DNA of 64,000 nt from Pseudogracilibacillus sp037072025 (GCF_037072025.1 NZ_JAXHDD010000010.1:36757-100756); one strand, 5' to 3'; positions 50,595-59,203 are shown, numbered from the stretch's first letter. Translations and numbers: made by a program. The notes: generated from the letters alone by a model not told the origin.

Positions 50595-51394
50595 AACAAC
50601 AACCTTTCAATAAATGGATCGATTGTGTCAAAAATGATCAAGCGGGAATGCTTGCCACTATTCTTAACGGTTCAGAAATAATTCACAAAGGAAGCAGATT
50701 GTTTGTTTCTGAAAATGGTGAAATGCGTGGTAGCCTTGGAGATATTTTTCTAGATGAAAAGATCGTTAAGTTGGGGTCAGAAAGGCTTCGACAAATGGTT
50801 CCAGAATCGAAAACACACATTTTTGATATCAAAGGAAAACCCATTTCTGTTTTTCTCGATGTGCATATTCCGTCTCCCAAGGTAATGATCTTTGGTGCTG
50901 GTCATGATGCAATTCCAGTGGCATCATTTGCGCGACATAGTGGATTTGATGTCACTGTGATTGATCAACGTGAAGCTTTTGCCAGTGAAGAACTGTTTCC
51001 AGAGGTAAACATCATACTTGCTCGACCTGAACATTTGGCAGACAAGGTTGCCCCCGATAAACGGACGTTAATTATCATTATGAATCACCACTTGGATAAA
51101 GACAGAGATTGTTTACACTTTTCCTTGGAATCTAAGGCACCGTATGTCGGTTTACTTGGACCACGGAAAAGGTGTAATCGATTGTTAAGGGAGCTTGAGT
51201 CAAAAGGAATAAAATTTTCGCAGGAAACATTGTCCCGACTGTACAATCCGGTTGGTCTCGATATTGGTGCGGAAGGCTCGGAAGAAATTGCAATCAGCAT
51301 CGTTTCGGAAATGATTGCTTTCAAAAATAAAAAAATTGGCAAGTCGTTAAGAGAACAATATAAATCTGATGAAACTTATAAACTAGCAGAATAA
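50591..51394 (+). CDS. XdhC/CoxF C-terminal Rossmann-domain protein
   Basis: The 267-residue protein (GTG start overlapping the previous stop) has a degenerate copy of the XdhC N-domain (about 1-80, without the Cys-containing GGC motif) and a Rossmann domain (about 95-235; KVMIFGAGHDAIPVASFARHSGFDVTVIDQR, LIIIMNHHLDKDRDCL, YVGLLGPRKR, NPVGLDIGAEGSEEIAISI), typical of XdhC_C. Together with the preceding protein it would form the cofactor-maturation factor for the molybdoenzyme. Confidence 0.87.
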   Translation: MKQQPFNKWIDCVKNDQAGMLATILNGSEIIHKGSRLFVSENGEMRGSLGDIFLDEKIVKLGSERLRQMVPESKTHIFDIKGKPISVFLDVHIPSPKVMIFGAGHDAIPVASFARHSGFDVTVIDQREAFASEELFPEVNIILARPEHLADKVAPDKRTLIIIMNHHLDKDRDCLHFSLESKAPYVGLLGPRKRCNRLLRELESKGIKFSQETLSRLYNPVGLDIGAEGSEEIAISIVSEMIAFKNKKIGKSLREQYKSDETYKLAE

Positions 51395-51407
51395 AGGTGA
51401 ATTGATT

Positions 51408-52037
51408 ATGACCGCAATATCCGCATTGATTTTGGCTGCAGGTACAGCTAGTAGAATGGGACAAACGAAACAATTACTCGACTTAGGTGGTGCTGCGTTA
51501 CTAAAACGTGTCATCCAAAATGTGAAAACCTTCCCTTTTACTAAAATAATTATCGTTATTGGACATGACGCTGAAAAAATACAAAATAATATCATCATGA
51601 AAGGTGAAAGATGTCGCTGGGTTTTCAATCCGAAATATGCCTACGGACAAAGCCACTCTTTGAAAATAGGTGTGGCGGCGATTCAAACCAAACATGTCAT
51701 GGTATTTTTAGGGGATCAACCCTTTATCAAAGACACAACGATTCTTAAGATCTATGAAAAGGGAAATAAATGGGGGCGAAAAATGCAATCTCCTTTTGTT
51801 GTACGTCCTATTTATCAAAACATCCAAGGACACCCTGTCTTTTTCGGTAACGTCAAACAAATCAGTTTCAATGAATTGTCTCAGGATCAAGGAGCAAAAT
51901 CACTAATCAAACAAATTAATAATTATTATGAACTCCCTGTTACAGATGACGGATCCATCTTTGACATCGATACACCGAAAGCTTATGAAATAGCGAGACA
52001 AAGATGGGAATCCCAAATTAAGACCCCAAAACCTTAA
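51408..52037 (+). CDS. mocA: MocA-type molybdenum cofactor cytidylyltransferase
   Basis: The start is ATG 51408 (MTAISALILAAGTASRMG), 7 nt after AAAGGTG; a TTG two codons upstream is less likely. The 209-residue nucleotidyltransferase has the NTP-binding signature LILAAGTASRMGQTKQLLDL (about 6-25), FNPKYAYGQSHSLKIGV, VMVFLGDQPFI (metal Asp), GHPVFF and DIDTPKAYE. MocA makes molybdopterin cytosine dinucleotide, the cofactor form used by CO dehydrogenase-type enzymes, so its place at the end of this operon fits well. Confidence 0.88.
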   Translation: MTAISALILAAGTASRMGQTKQLLDLGGAALLKRVIQNVKTFPFTKIIIVIGHDAEKIQNNIIMKGERCRWVFNPKYAYGQSHSLKIGVAAIQTKHVMVFLGDQPFIKDTTILKIYEKGNKWGRKMQSPFVVRPIYQNIQGHPVFFGNVKQISFNELSQDQGAKSLIKQINNYYELPVTDDGSIFDIDTPKAYEIARQRWESQIKTPKP

Positions 52038-52055
52038 TATATTAAGGATTTGGGG
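52023..52055 (+). terminator. Hairpin at the end of the molybdoenzyme operon
   Basis: CCCCAAAACCTTAAT and ATTAAGGATTTGGGG form a near-perfect 15-bp stem that includes the mocA stop codon and overlaps the 3' end of the convergent gene at 52042. There is no T-run, so termination efficiency is uncertain. Confidence 0.5.
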
Positions 52056-52284
52056 CATACTTCTTGGGTTGGTAGAATGAATCATAGCAAGTCGTATAAT
52101 ATGCCCGGTGATAGATACCATTCATGCCATCGTGATAACTCCAACCCATTCCGTCCGTTTCCAGTACGATCGCATACAATCGATCCTTTAATTGATTAAA
52201 TATCTTCTCATCTTTTTCACAGGCTACAGCTACTTTATGATATATAGTCTCCATACTGTCGTATCTGTTCTTCTGTATTTTCAC
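52042..52284 (-). CDS. Small protein of unknown function, about 70-80 residues
   Basis: The frame opens at GTG 52284; ATG 52254 (METIYHKVAVACEKDEKIF) is an equally good start, and neither has a strong ribosome site. The protein is soluble and rich in Tyr near the end (SYHDGMNGIYHRAYYTTCYD, SFYQPKKYAPNP). No family is recognised. It is convergent with mocA, sharing the hairpin at 52023-52055. Confidence 0.5.
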   Translation of the reverse strand: MKIQKNRYDSMETIYHKVAVACEKDEKIFNQLKDRLYAIVLETDGMGWSYHDGMNGIYHRAYYTTCYDSFYQPKKYAPNP

Positions 52285-52344
52285 TTACTGAAATCAAGGG
52301 TATTACCAGCTAATTGATATAAATAAACGGGAAAATTAAATGCT

Positions 52345-53613
52345 TTATTCTGTCTTTTCAAATTGAATTTCAATGATTTTTTCTTTGCTAAGACCAGTGG
52401 TTTCCATAATAAAGTCAATATCCATCCCTTTATTTAATAAACGAATAACAGTCTTTTCTAGTCTTAGTCTTAATTCTAGAGATTTTCTTTCAATATCTTG
52501 TTCCCTTTGCTGTATCTCTTGTTCCTTTTGTTCTACCTCTTGTTTCGTTTGTTCTGCTTCTTGTTTCGTTTGTTCCGCTTTTTGTTTCGTTTGTTCCGCT
52601 TTTTGTTTCGTTTGTTCCGCTTTTTGTTTCGTTTGTTCCGCTTTTTGTTTCGTTTGTTCCGCTTCTTGTTTCGTTTTTTCATACAATTTCTTCTTTCTTT
52701 CTAAGTTCTCCTCCATTGATCTTATTGTTTCACGATACGATTCTTCGTCTAGCAAACGTTTTAAGCGAGATTGATAAGCTAAAAATTGCTCTTGCGTCAT
52801 ACTCAACTCCTCCCATTGTGCAAAAGCGTCCCGTAACGTTTCATCCTTCATGGCAATCTCCTCCAGTTCTTCATAAATTTCTTCATAGACTTTCTTGTTT
52901 CTACCATCGACCATTCCAAGCATTAAAAGCCATCGTGCCATCACATTATTCCAGGGATCTAACTTATCCGCTTTCCAGTCTCTTATTAACTTCGTCATCT
53001 CAATGAAATGAAATTCCATTACATCCGTCAATTTAATGTTTTTTGTACTTTCACGTAAATGAAATATCGTATGAAATAAATCTATTTCAGACATCATATT
53101 ATAGTTTAAGATGTTAATAACAATGACTGGTCGCAATTTCCTGTACTCCATACCTTTCTCAAGGGGAGAAGAATAAATTCCAGACCAGTAGTAAATGGAG
53201 CGCTTAACCATATCATACTTATTTGAAAATTGAATTTCTACATTTATTCTCTCATTGGCGTCCGTTAACACTAATAAATCCAGTCTAGATTCCTTATCTT
53301 CTTCGTACTCCCTGCCAGTTTCCGTATTCAAAAATGTAACCTCTTGAATTTTGTTTCTTCCTGATTTTTGTAAAATTGCATTTAAAAATTCAATGGTGAT
53401 TTTCTTGTTCTTTTCGTTTCCAAAGAGTTGTTTGAAAGCGTAATCAATTTTTAAATCCATTAGCCTCTCTAACGGAATCCGTTTCAGTAGCTCGGTTCTT
53501 CTGTTTTCTTTTGTCTCTTTCTTTTTTTCACTATATTTATTTGTGTCTTCTTGTACCCTAGAAAAAGGAAAAAAAGTAGGTGGACTTTCATAAATTAATT
53601 CAGTTTGTGCCAT
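52345..53613 (-). CDS. Rpn/PD-(D/E)XK-type nuclease (transposase_31-like) with heptad array
   Basis: The 422-residue protein has a nuclease domain of the Rpn/PDDEXK_2 group (about 50-260): PLERLMDLKIDYAFKQLFG, SRLDLLVLTD (active-site Asp) and INVEIQFSNKYDMVKRSIYYWS (ExQ). A helical part (about 265-320) is followed by a coiled coil made of about seven nearly identical EQTKQ(K/E)A heptads (about 325-375) and a C-terminal helix-turn region MDIDFIMETTGLSKEKIIEI. Rpn proteins promote recombination or act in defence; many are domesticated. The gene is monocistronic. Confidence 0.82.
   Translation of the reverse strand: MAQTELIYESPPTFFPFSRVQEDTNKYSEKKKETKENRRTELLKRIPLERLMDLKIDYAFKQLFGNEKNKKITIEFLNAILQKSGRNKIQEVTFLNTETGREYEEDKESRLDLLVLTDANERINVEIQFSNKYDMVKRSIYYWSGIYSSPLEKGMEYRKLRPVIVINILNYNMMSEIDLFHTIFHLRESTKNIKLTDVMEFHFIEMTKLIRDWKADKLDPWNNVMARWLLMLGMVDGRNKKVYEEIYEELEEIAMKDETLRDAFAQWEELSMTQEQFLAYQSRLKRLLDEESYRETIRSMEENLERKKKLYEKTKQEAEQTKQKAEQTKQKAEQTKQKAEQTKQKAEQTKQEAEQTKQEVEQKEQEIQQREQDIERKSLELRLRLEKTVIRLLNKGMDIDFIMETTGLSKEKIIEIQFEKTE
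52531..52676. repeat. In-frame 21-bp tandem repeats within the Rpn-type gene
   Basis: About seven units of 21 bp with the plus-strand core TTTGTTCCGCTTTTTGTTTCG. Central units are identical at DNA level; outer units differ at one to three positions (GCTTC for GCTTT, TCTGC for TCCGC). Each unit encodes one coiled-coil heptad, so copy number change would keep the frame. Confidence 0.9.
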
Positions 53614-53827
53614 ATAAACACTTCCTTCTAATATGATGGGATTGCAAATAAATGATACTATATATAGTATACACTAACCGATCATCAAGAACAAACGTTC
53701 CGAATCAGGTGATGCTTTTTAATGACACTTAATACATATCACAAGTGATAACCACTATAGAATTTTGCTGACTTACATGTAATAATAATTAATTATGGTT
53801 TCCAATTAAAGGGATCCCATATCCTAT

Positions 53828-53977
53828 CTACTTTTTAAATCCTTCATCGACTAAAGGATTTCCTTCTTGGTCAACCATAACAGTGAGACCGCCCCCTGCG
53901 CCTGTATGGTTTAGCATATAAAGAACGCCGGTATCATTGTCACGGATGATTTTAAAAATTTCTAATTTTCCCTGCAT
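53828..53977 (-). CDS. DUF6440-like small protein, 49 residues
   Basis: The frame starts at ATG 53977 (MQGKLEIFKIIRDNDTGVLY) and reads through MLNHTGAGGGLTVMVDQEGN to a TAG. The pattern of a charged strand, Tyr-Leu hairpin, AGGGLT turn and VDQEGNPLV strand is like DUF6440 proteins, which are of unknown function. The ribosome site (GAAGTGA) is weak. It is the only gene-like feature between 53614 and 54034. Confidence 0.55.
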   Translation of the reverse strand: MQGKLEIFKIIRDNDTGVLYMLNHTGAGGGLTVMVDQEGNPLVDEGFKK

Positions 53978-54034
53978 ATAGATCACTTCAAATCTTTTCT
54001 TACTTATTAAAACCCACTCCCGTTTTAGTTTTAT

Positions 54035-54117
54035 ATCAAAAAACTATTTCTAGTCGATTTACATATTCCTACAGAAATAATACTATTCCCCAGTCCTCTG
54101 TTCACTATCATCGTAGT
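54035..54117 (-). pseudogene. Metallophosphoesterase C-terminal fragment
   Basis: The minus strand encodes TTMIVNRGLGNSIISVGI before losing similarity. It matches TTMIVNRGLSNSIIPIRIF in the broken phosphoesterase gene at 62317-63145, and the DNA of the two stretches aligns over about 75 bp. It is a relic of a second copy of that gene, next to the HAD stop codon. Confidence 0.7.
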
Positions 54118-54124
54118 AATTTCT

Positions 54125-54796
54125 TTAGACTGACTTATTGATCTTTTCAATGATTAAAGGTATTTCTATTAATATATCAATGCTGAAGTCCGCCTCAGAA
54201 CTATCCCATTGAGAATCTTTTTTCCAAATACTTTTCATTCCAACTTCATTTGCGGCTCTTATATCATTTATTGGATGATCTCCAACAAAGACACATTGAT
54301 TCGGTATTGCACCAAGCCGCTCAGCTGCTTTTTCGAAAATAAAAGGATTTGGCTTTTTGATTCCCTCCCATTCAGAAATTAATATCACTTCAAACTTTTC
54401 TTCAATTCCCAATGCTTTGATATTATCCATTTGAAACTGTCCATATCCGTTTGTAATCATCCCTAAAGTGATATTACACCCTTTAAGCGCATCCAACATT
54501 TCGACTAGATGATTAAATGGGACACAGCAATATTTAAAATTAGCTAAATAATCTTGCAGTAACTCTTCCCATGAAATTGCTTCCATTGCCAATTCATCTG
54601 TCAATTGTTGGTATACCTTATCTTTCCAGACGTAGCCACGGTCATCCAGCTCTATAAATCTAGTAATATATTTTTCTTTTGGAACACGCTCAATATATTT
54701 ATGAAGACGTTCATATTGAAGTTCTATAAACTTTTTGACGGATACATCACGATTTAACAACGTATTATCTAAATCGAATAATACTGATTTTATCAA
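54125..54796 (-). CDS. HAD-superfamily hydrolase
   Basis: The 223-residue protein has HAD motif I (VLFDLDNTLLNRD, Asp8/Asp10), motif II (LGMITNGYGQFQ), the Lys in EGIKKPNPFIFEKA and motif III/IV (CVFVGDHPINDIRAANEVGMKSI). The cap (about 18-85) is helical, as in subclass I phosphatases such as YjjG-like nucleotidases. Substrate unknown. The TTG start overlaps the end of the nucleotidyltransferase pseudogene by 4 bp, so the two were translated together. Confidence 0.87.
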   Translation of the reverse strand: MIKSVLFDLDNTLLNRDVSVKKFIELQYERLHKYIERVPKEKYITRFIELDDRGYVWKDKVYQQLTDELAMEAISWEELLQDYLANFKYCCVPFNHLVEMLDALKGCNITLGMITNGYGQFQMDNIKALGIEEKFEVILISEWEGIKKPNPFIFEKAAERLGAIPNQCVFVGDHPINDIRAANEVGMKSIWKKDSQWDSSEADFSIDILIEIPLIIEKINKSV

Positions 54797-55395
54797 TACT
54801 CTTTCCTGCTTTCACCATTTATTTCAAGATCAATATCGTGGACTCTTACCATAGACCAAATAGTATTCCAATTCTTTTTTCTTACTCTTTTATCGTACAT
54901 ATACATTCTTTCCTTTGTTTCCATAAAAAAAGGTGTAGGCTTGATTGTTACGTTGACGGCATCTTGAATACCGTGTGGAGCTGTTAAAATAACTCTATCT
55001 ATTCCATCTAGTTTTACTCCTAAAGCTGTTGCTGTTTCAGGAAATTTTGAAATTGCGTCTTCTGAAGAGGTATAAGGTGAAATTCCATTATCAACGTGCA
55101 TCCTCGCCTGATTTTTAACTGACCATGGAATAGAAGGAGCCAAAAGAAATAATCACTTCTCCAATTTTCTGTCCGTTACATCACTAACATTTAAAGGATC
55201 AAAAAAAATTACATCAACGTCTGGCAAGGGAGTTCTCTTATTAAAACCATGTACATGATCCCATATCTTTGAACGAACAAATCCTGCACAAATCCACCAA
55301 TCAGGTAAATTTAAAGAATTTGCAAACTTTAATACCTCCATCATCCATCTATCTTTTTCAATTAGTACTATAATATCTTCTTCATTTTTAATCAT
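54793..55395 (-). pseudogene. Nucleotidyltransferase (COG3575 type) with an in-frame nonsense codon
   Basis: Start ATG 55395 (MIKNEEDIIVLIEKDRWMM) is 20 bp after the GNAT stop, with GAGGGG upstream. Residues LPDWWICAGFVRSKIWD and PLPDVDVIFFDP are typical of this nucleotidyltransferase-fold family. A TGA at 55153-55155 stops the frame after DRKLEK; the same frame continues LFLLAPSIPWSVKNQARMH.. DAISKFPETATALGV to 54793, exactly as in intact relatives. A CGA to TGA change would explain it. The total would be about 200 residues. It may be a point mutation or an error. Confidence 0.82.
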
Positions 55396-55414
55396 TACAC
55401 AAAACCCCTCATTT

Positions 55415-55843
55415 TTAATCAAGTGTTTTATAGTATCCTGTCGCTCTGGCCTCAAATCCTCTATTCGTGTAAAATTGATGTGCTTCACTACGCTCACTTC
55501 TGTTTCCACTATTTAATACTAATCTATTTGCACCTTGATAGTCTGCCCATTCTTCTGCTGCCATTATTAGTTTTTTGCCAATCCCTTGTTTTCTATAATC
55601 AGATTCAACTACTAATGCTACAATTCTTACATAATTATCATTTTTCTCGTAATGATATCCTAATATCATTCCGATCATCCCTACAATTTTTTCATTAACC
55701 TCGGCTACTTGTGTACTATAAAGATGACAAGAATTTATTTTTGAAAAACGCTGTTCCATCTCCTCTTTCGTAGTTGGATATCCTAACTCGCCCATCAGCT
55801 TTGCCATTTGACTAATATCACTTTCGATAGCTTTCCTGATCAA
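55415..55843 (-). CDS. GNAT-family N-acetyltransferase
   Basis: The 142-residue protein starts at a TTG after AGGAGGCGAAC. It shows the GNAT core: MIRKAIESDISQMAKLM, GYHYEKNDNYVRIVALVVESDYRKQGIGKKLI with the RxxGIG acetyl-CoA loop (about 82-87), and LNSGNRSERSEAHQFYTNRGF, a segment shared with aminoglycoside- and amino-acid-acetylating relatives. Substrate unknown. First gene of a small operon with the nucleotidyltransferase pseudogene and the HAD gene. Confidence 0.87.
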   Translation of the reverse strand: MIRKAIESDISQMAKLMGELGYPTTKEEMEQRFSKINSCHLYSTQVAEVNEKIVGMIGMILGYHYEKNDNYVRIVALVVESDYRKQGIGKKLIMAAEEWADYQGANRLVLNSGNRSERSEAHQFYTNRGFEARATGYYKTLD

Positions 55844-55919
55844 TCTGTTCGCCTCCTGAAATAATTTTTTTTGACAACAATAACTAATTGTGAATTATTG
55901 GAAAATGTTTATATATATT

Positions 55920-56789
55920 TCAATAATCACGACCTTTATACTGAAGAATTATCGGCAGCTGCTTTTCTTCTAAAGCCGCCCTATATAAACTAATATTTCC
56001 TTCAGTTGGTTGGGATGCATCTGATTGCACCTCAAAATTTTCATTTAAAGATATCGTCCAAACTGCTTCATCATTTTCCTTTAAAACAACAGCCAATGTC
56101 CCGTATTGAACAATGTTTTCCCATTTAAACAATTCCGTTTTACCATTTGTAGTAACAGAAATGCCTTCTGTATTACTTATAACTTCTGCATTATCTGCCT
56201 GCCATTGTCCGTTAATTTCAGCTCCTACATAATAATAAGAAATACCATTTCCTCGGTCACCATACGTACCGATAAACTGCTGAATCGTATTGTTTTTGGC
56301 TTTATATGTTACGGCTGCTACATCATTTGCTAGCCATTCTACATTAAATTCGCCAACTGTTTCATATGGTAACTTTTCTTTTGGACGAGCCAGAATACCA
56401 TAATGAACCCTATAATAAACAGCATCCCCACTATCTACTTTTTCTTTAATAGATAAAACATTCTTAAAACTAGGTGAGATACTAATAATATTGTTAACTT
56501 GGTTATTACTTATAATAAGTAGAAGTATATTACCAATAATGAAGAGTCCTATCATACTAGATGCTAATAACTTAAATGTTTTTGTGAAGTTAAATATGAG
56601 TAAAATGGATAATAGTAAACAGAGAACACATATAATATTAATGAAGTAAAACAGACGGTTGTCAGCATACTCTACTTGATATTTAGCATGAACAAGTAAG
56701 TAACCCATTTGAAGACAAAAAAACGCAATTGCAAAAAGAAAGAGAATATAGCCAATTATTTTGATTCGTTTTTTCTTATTCTTCTTCAC
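55920..56789 (-). CDS. Membrane protein with extracellular beta-rich domain
   Basis: The 289-residue protein begins KKNKKKRIKIIGYILFLF and has three transmembrane segments (about 9-30, 44-64, 73-92), followed by a beta-rich domain (about 105-285) predicted outside the cell. It has no known motif that I can see; strand-rich parts such as GEFNVEWLANDVAAVTYKAK suggest a propeller- or lipocalin-like fold. It overlaps the upstream BNR-repeat protein by 14 bp, so the two are co-translated and probably act together. Confidence 0.6.
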   Translation of the reverse strand: MKKNKKKRIKIIGYILFLFAIAFFCLQMGYLLVHAKYQVEYADNRLFYFINIICVLCLLLSILLIFNFTKTFKLLASSMIGLFIIGNILLLIISNNQVNNIISISPSFKNVLSIKEKVDSGDAVYYRVHYGILARPKEKLPYETVGEFNVEWLANDVAAVTYKAKNNTIQQFIGTYGDRGNGISYYYVGAEINGQWQADNAEVISNTEGISVTTNGKTELFKWENIVQYGTLAVVLKENDEAVWTISLNENFEVQSDASQPTEGNISLYRAALEEKQLPIILQYKGRDY

Positions 56790-57702
56790 TTGGCTGTACC
56801 TCCATCAAAAAATCCCATGTTTTTCCGTTGTCTTCTGAAATGAACTTTCCTTTTACGTTTCCACCTTTATAGTCACCATTAGGTCCCTGATTTACTAATA
56901 CTGCTAAATGCTCTCCTTCCGTCGTTGGAACTTCAGCAGTAACGAAAATTTTATGATACTTTTCTGGGATATTAAGCACTGCTTGATTCCATGTATTACC
57001 ACCATCTTTAGTTACATAGAAATCTGGTTCTTCAGGATTAATTGTTCCATAAGATAAAAATCCTGTAGTTTCATTGACGAAACCTCCATCTGAAATTAAT
57101 CTTGTATTACCGGAGTCATTCGTTTGCTCCCAACTCGTCCCACCATCATGCGTTAAAAAAACAGCAGAGTATTCCTGTGACATCGTTCGATCTCCTGAAA
57201 TGATCGCATAGCCAAACTGATCATTTAAAAAGTCTAATTTTCTAAATCGAATCGGTGGGAAAGGTTGTGCAATCAGACTATCATCCCATGTTTCTCCCTG
57301 ATTTGTAGAATGTTTCATTACGATCCTATCTCCATCAGCATATAAAAAGGCAGCACGATCTTCTATAAGCACATAGCTACCATCAATTAATTCTTGTTTA
57401 TTTCCACTATACTCTCCTGCAAATAAGATCTCTTTTTCAACGGGGACTTTTACCCAATCATTCCCTTGATTGTATGTAATATGAAGTGCATCATTTTGTA
57501 AAGAATAATCAATCGTATTAGAGTTTACCGGTTGTAGAGTCTCTTCTCTAGATGGTTCTAATTCATCTACCGTATTCTGCTGACTGTCATTTAGCTCACT
57601 TACATACGGAAACGTGATTTTCCCTTGTCTTTCATTAACATATATGCCGATACTTAATCCGATCATCATTATTATTGATAGTGCAAGAATGACTTTTTTC
57701 AT
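56776..57702 (-). CDS. BNR/sialidase-like repeat protein with N-terminal anchor
   Basis: The 308-residue protein has a signal anchor (about 4-22) and a propeller domain with repeated Asp-box motifs: STNQGETWDDS (about 131-141), THDGGTSWEQ (about 187-196), TKDGGNTWNQ (about 231-240) and SEDNGKTWDF near the C-terminus. Asp boxes occur in sialidases, VPS10 and photosynthesis stability factor-like proteins; no sialidase catalytic residues are evident, so a binding or scaffold role is likelier. ATG follows GAGGAGTTTACTC. Confidence 0.75.
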   Translation of the reverse strand: MKKVILALSIIMMIGLSIGIYVNERQGKITFPYVSELNDSQQNTVDELEPSREETLQPVNSNTIDYSLQNDALHITYNQGNDWVKVPVEKEILFAGEYSGNKQELIDGSYVLIEDRAAFLYADGDRIVMKHSTNQGETWDDSLIAQPFPPIRFRKLDFLNDQFGYAIISGDRTMSQEYSAVFLTHDGGTSWEQTNDSGNTRLISDGGFVNETTGFLSYGTINPEEPDFYVTKDGGNTWNQAVLNIPEKYHKIFVTAEVPTTEGEHLAVLVNQGPNGDYKGGNVKGKFISEDNGKTWDFLMEVQPSEEE

Positions 57703-57837
57703 GAGTAAACTCCTCGTTTTTTATCTAAACACTTCGCTTTCTAACAAACTAACATTCATTTTACCATATTTTCACACTTATTGTTCACATAGAAATAGTA
57801 AATTCTGAGTAATCCGACTAATTGCCAACAAAATAAA

Positions 57838-57893
57838 AACATATGCTCAGATTCCAAAACTTAGGAATAGATGAGCAGTATGTTTTAAAGGAA
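57838..57893 (-). terminator. Terminator after pbuE
   Basis: On the minus strand AAACATACTGCTCA pairs with TGAGCATATGTTT, with an inner ATTCC/GGAAT stem, and is followed by TTTATTTTG. It lies 20 bp after the pbuE stop. Confidence 0.8.
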
Positions 57894-57912
57894 AAGCGCT
57901 ATGGTTACCAAT

Positions 57913-59082
57913 CTATTTTGACCCTTCCGTTTGGGTGACACTAGATTGCCTCGTTAACGAATAAATCGCACATAAAAAAGCAATTACGACAACTCCCGAA
58001 CCTACATGAGCGGTACTTACTACAGAATTAAAATGACCAAGTGTAATTCCTCCAATTCCAGATCCTAGGGCAATTCCTAGCTGCAAAGCTGAGTTATTAA
58101 GGCTCTGGTGGATATCAGAAGATTCAGGATCTGTCTGGATAACGTAACTTTGCATCGGTGGCGTTAAAGCCCAGCTAAGTACTCCCCAAATTACCATTAC
58201 AACAAGAAATACAGGAAATGAAAATGTTGCGTATGGAAGAACATATAAAATTATAGCAAAGGAACTAATAACAATTAAAATGCTTTTCGGCGAACCGATT
58301 CGATCTGACAGTGTTCCTCCAAGTGCTCCTCCAGATACGGCTGCAAGACCAAATAAAAAATAACTAATACTTATCCATGTTGGACTTAAATTTAGAGTAG
58401 TCTCTAAAAAAGGCGTAAAATATGCATACAGTGTATAATGGCCTGCTAACATGAACATTAGTGCCAAATGTGCCCCAACAATTTTCAAATTTCCTAGCGC
58501 TTTAATCTGTGTAGATATTGCGAGTACATTCCCGGATGGTATTTGTTCTAAAAATGTATAAATTAGAATTCCAGAACCAATTGTCAACACGGCAATTCCG
58601 AGAAAAACTGAACGCCAACCGAACGCATTTGTAAGTAAAATCCCAATTGGAACCCCTATCACTAGTGCTGAACTTATTCCCATATATACTAAACCAATTG
58701 CTTTCCCTTGATGAGCGGGTTCCACAATCTTCGGAGCTATCGTTAATGAAAGTACAATAACTAAAGCAGCACTCATCGCTGTAATCACTCTTGCAATCAT
58801 TACTAATGTATAAGTTGGACTAAAATAAGTCATTAAGTTTCCTAAAAAAAATATTGTTAAAGCAATAAGATATAACTTTTTTCGTTCAATTTTCGCTGTT
58901 AATGTTAACAATACAGGACCAGAAATAGCATAAACTAGAGCAAATACGGTAATCAGTTGTCCTGCTGTTCCAATTGTTACAGTTAAATCCGAAGCGATAA
59001 TTGGTAAAATTCCTCCTACAATTAATTCCACCAATCCAACTGTAACTGCAGTTATTGCTAATATAATAACTTTAAAATTCAT
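57913..59082 (-). CDS. pbuE: PbuE-type purine efflux transporter (MFS)
   Basis: The start is ATG 59082 (MNFKVIILAITAVTVGLVEL), 6 nt after GGGGGA; the longer frame is not needed. The 389-residue MFS protein has 12 helices, and its N-terminus (GLVELIVGGILP), LTAKIERKKLYLIAL, SLTIAPKIV, GHYTLYAYF and ESSDIHQS match B. subtilis PbuE, a hypoxanthine/adenine exporter, closely as far as I remember that sequence. The gene is preceded by a purine riboswitch and terminator, as in B. subtilis, but with a different specificity base. It is monocistronic, with a terminator at 57838-57893. Confidence 0.9.
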   Translation of the reverse strand: MNFKVIILAITAVTVGLVELIVGGILPIIASDLTVTIGTAGQLITVFALVYAISGPVLLTLTAKIERKKLYLIALTIFFLGNLMTYFSPTYTLVMIARVITAMSAALVIVLSLTIAPKIVEPAHQGKAIGLVYMGISSALVIGVPIGILLTNAFGWRSVFLGIAVLTIGSGILIYTFLEQIPSGNVLAISTQIKALGNLKIVGAHLALMFMLAGHYTLYAYFTPFLETTLNLSPTWISISYFLFGLAAVSGGALGGTLSDRIGSPKSILIVISSFAIILYVLPYATFSFPVFLVVMVIWGVLSWALTPPMQSYVIQTDPESSDIHQSLNNSALQLGIALGSGIGGITLGHFNSVVSTAHVGSGVVVIAFLCAIYSLTRQSSVTQTEGSK

Positions 59083-59163
59083 AAAAAATCCCCCAAATCC
59101 TACCATCAAAAAATTTCTATATGTTTTTATAATATACCCATAAATTCAAGAAGAAAAAGACAT

Positions 59164-59203
59164 AAAAAAAACCCAACTACAATTGGCATTGTTTGTAGTC
59201 AGG
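59164..59203 (-). terminator. Riboswitch-controlled terminator of pbuE
   Basis: On the minus strand CCTGACTACAA (59203-59193) pairs with TTGTAGTTGGG (59182-59172) through 11 bp including two G-U pairs, followed by TTTTTTTT. The 5' arm is the 3' strand of aptamer P3, J3/1 and P1, so terminator and ligand-bound aptamer exclude each other: ligand binding should switch transcription on. Confidence 0.88.
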
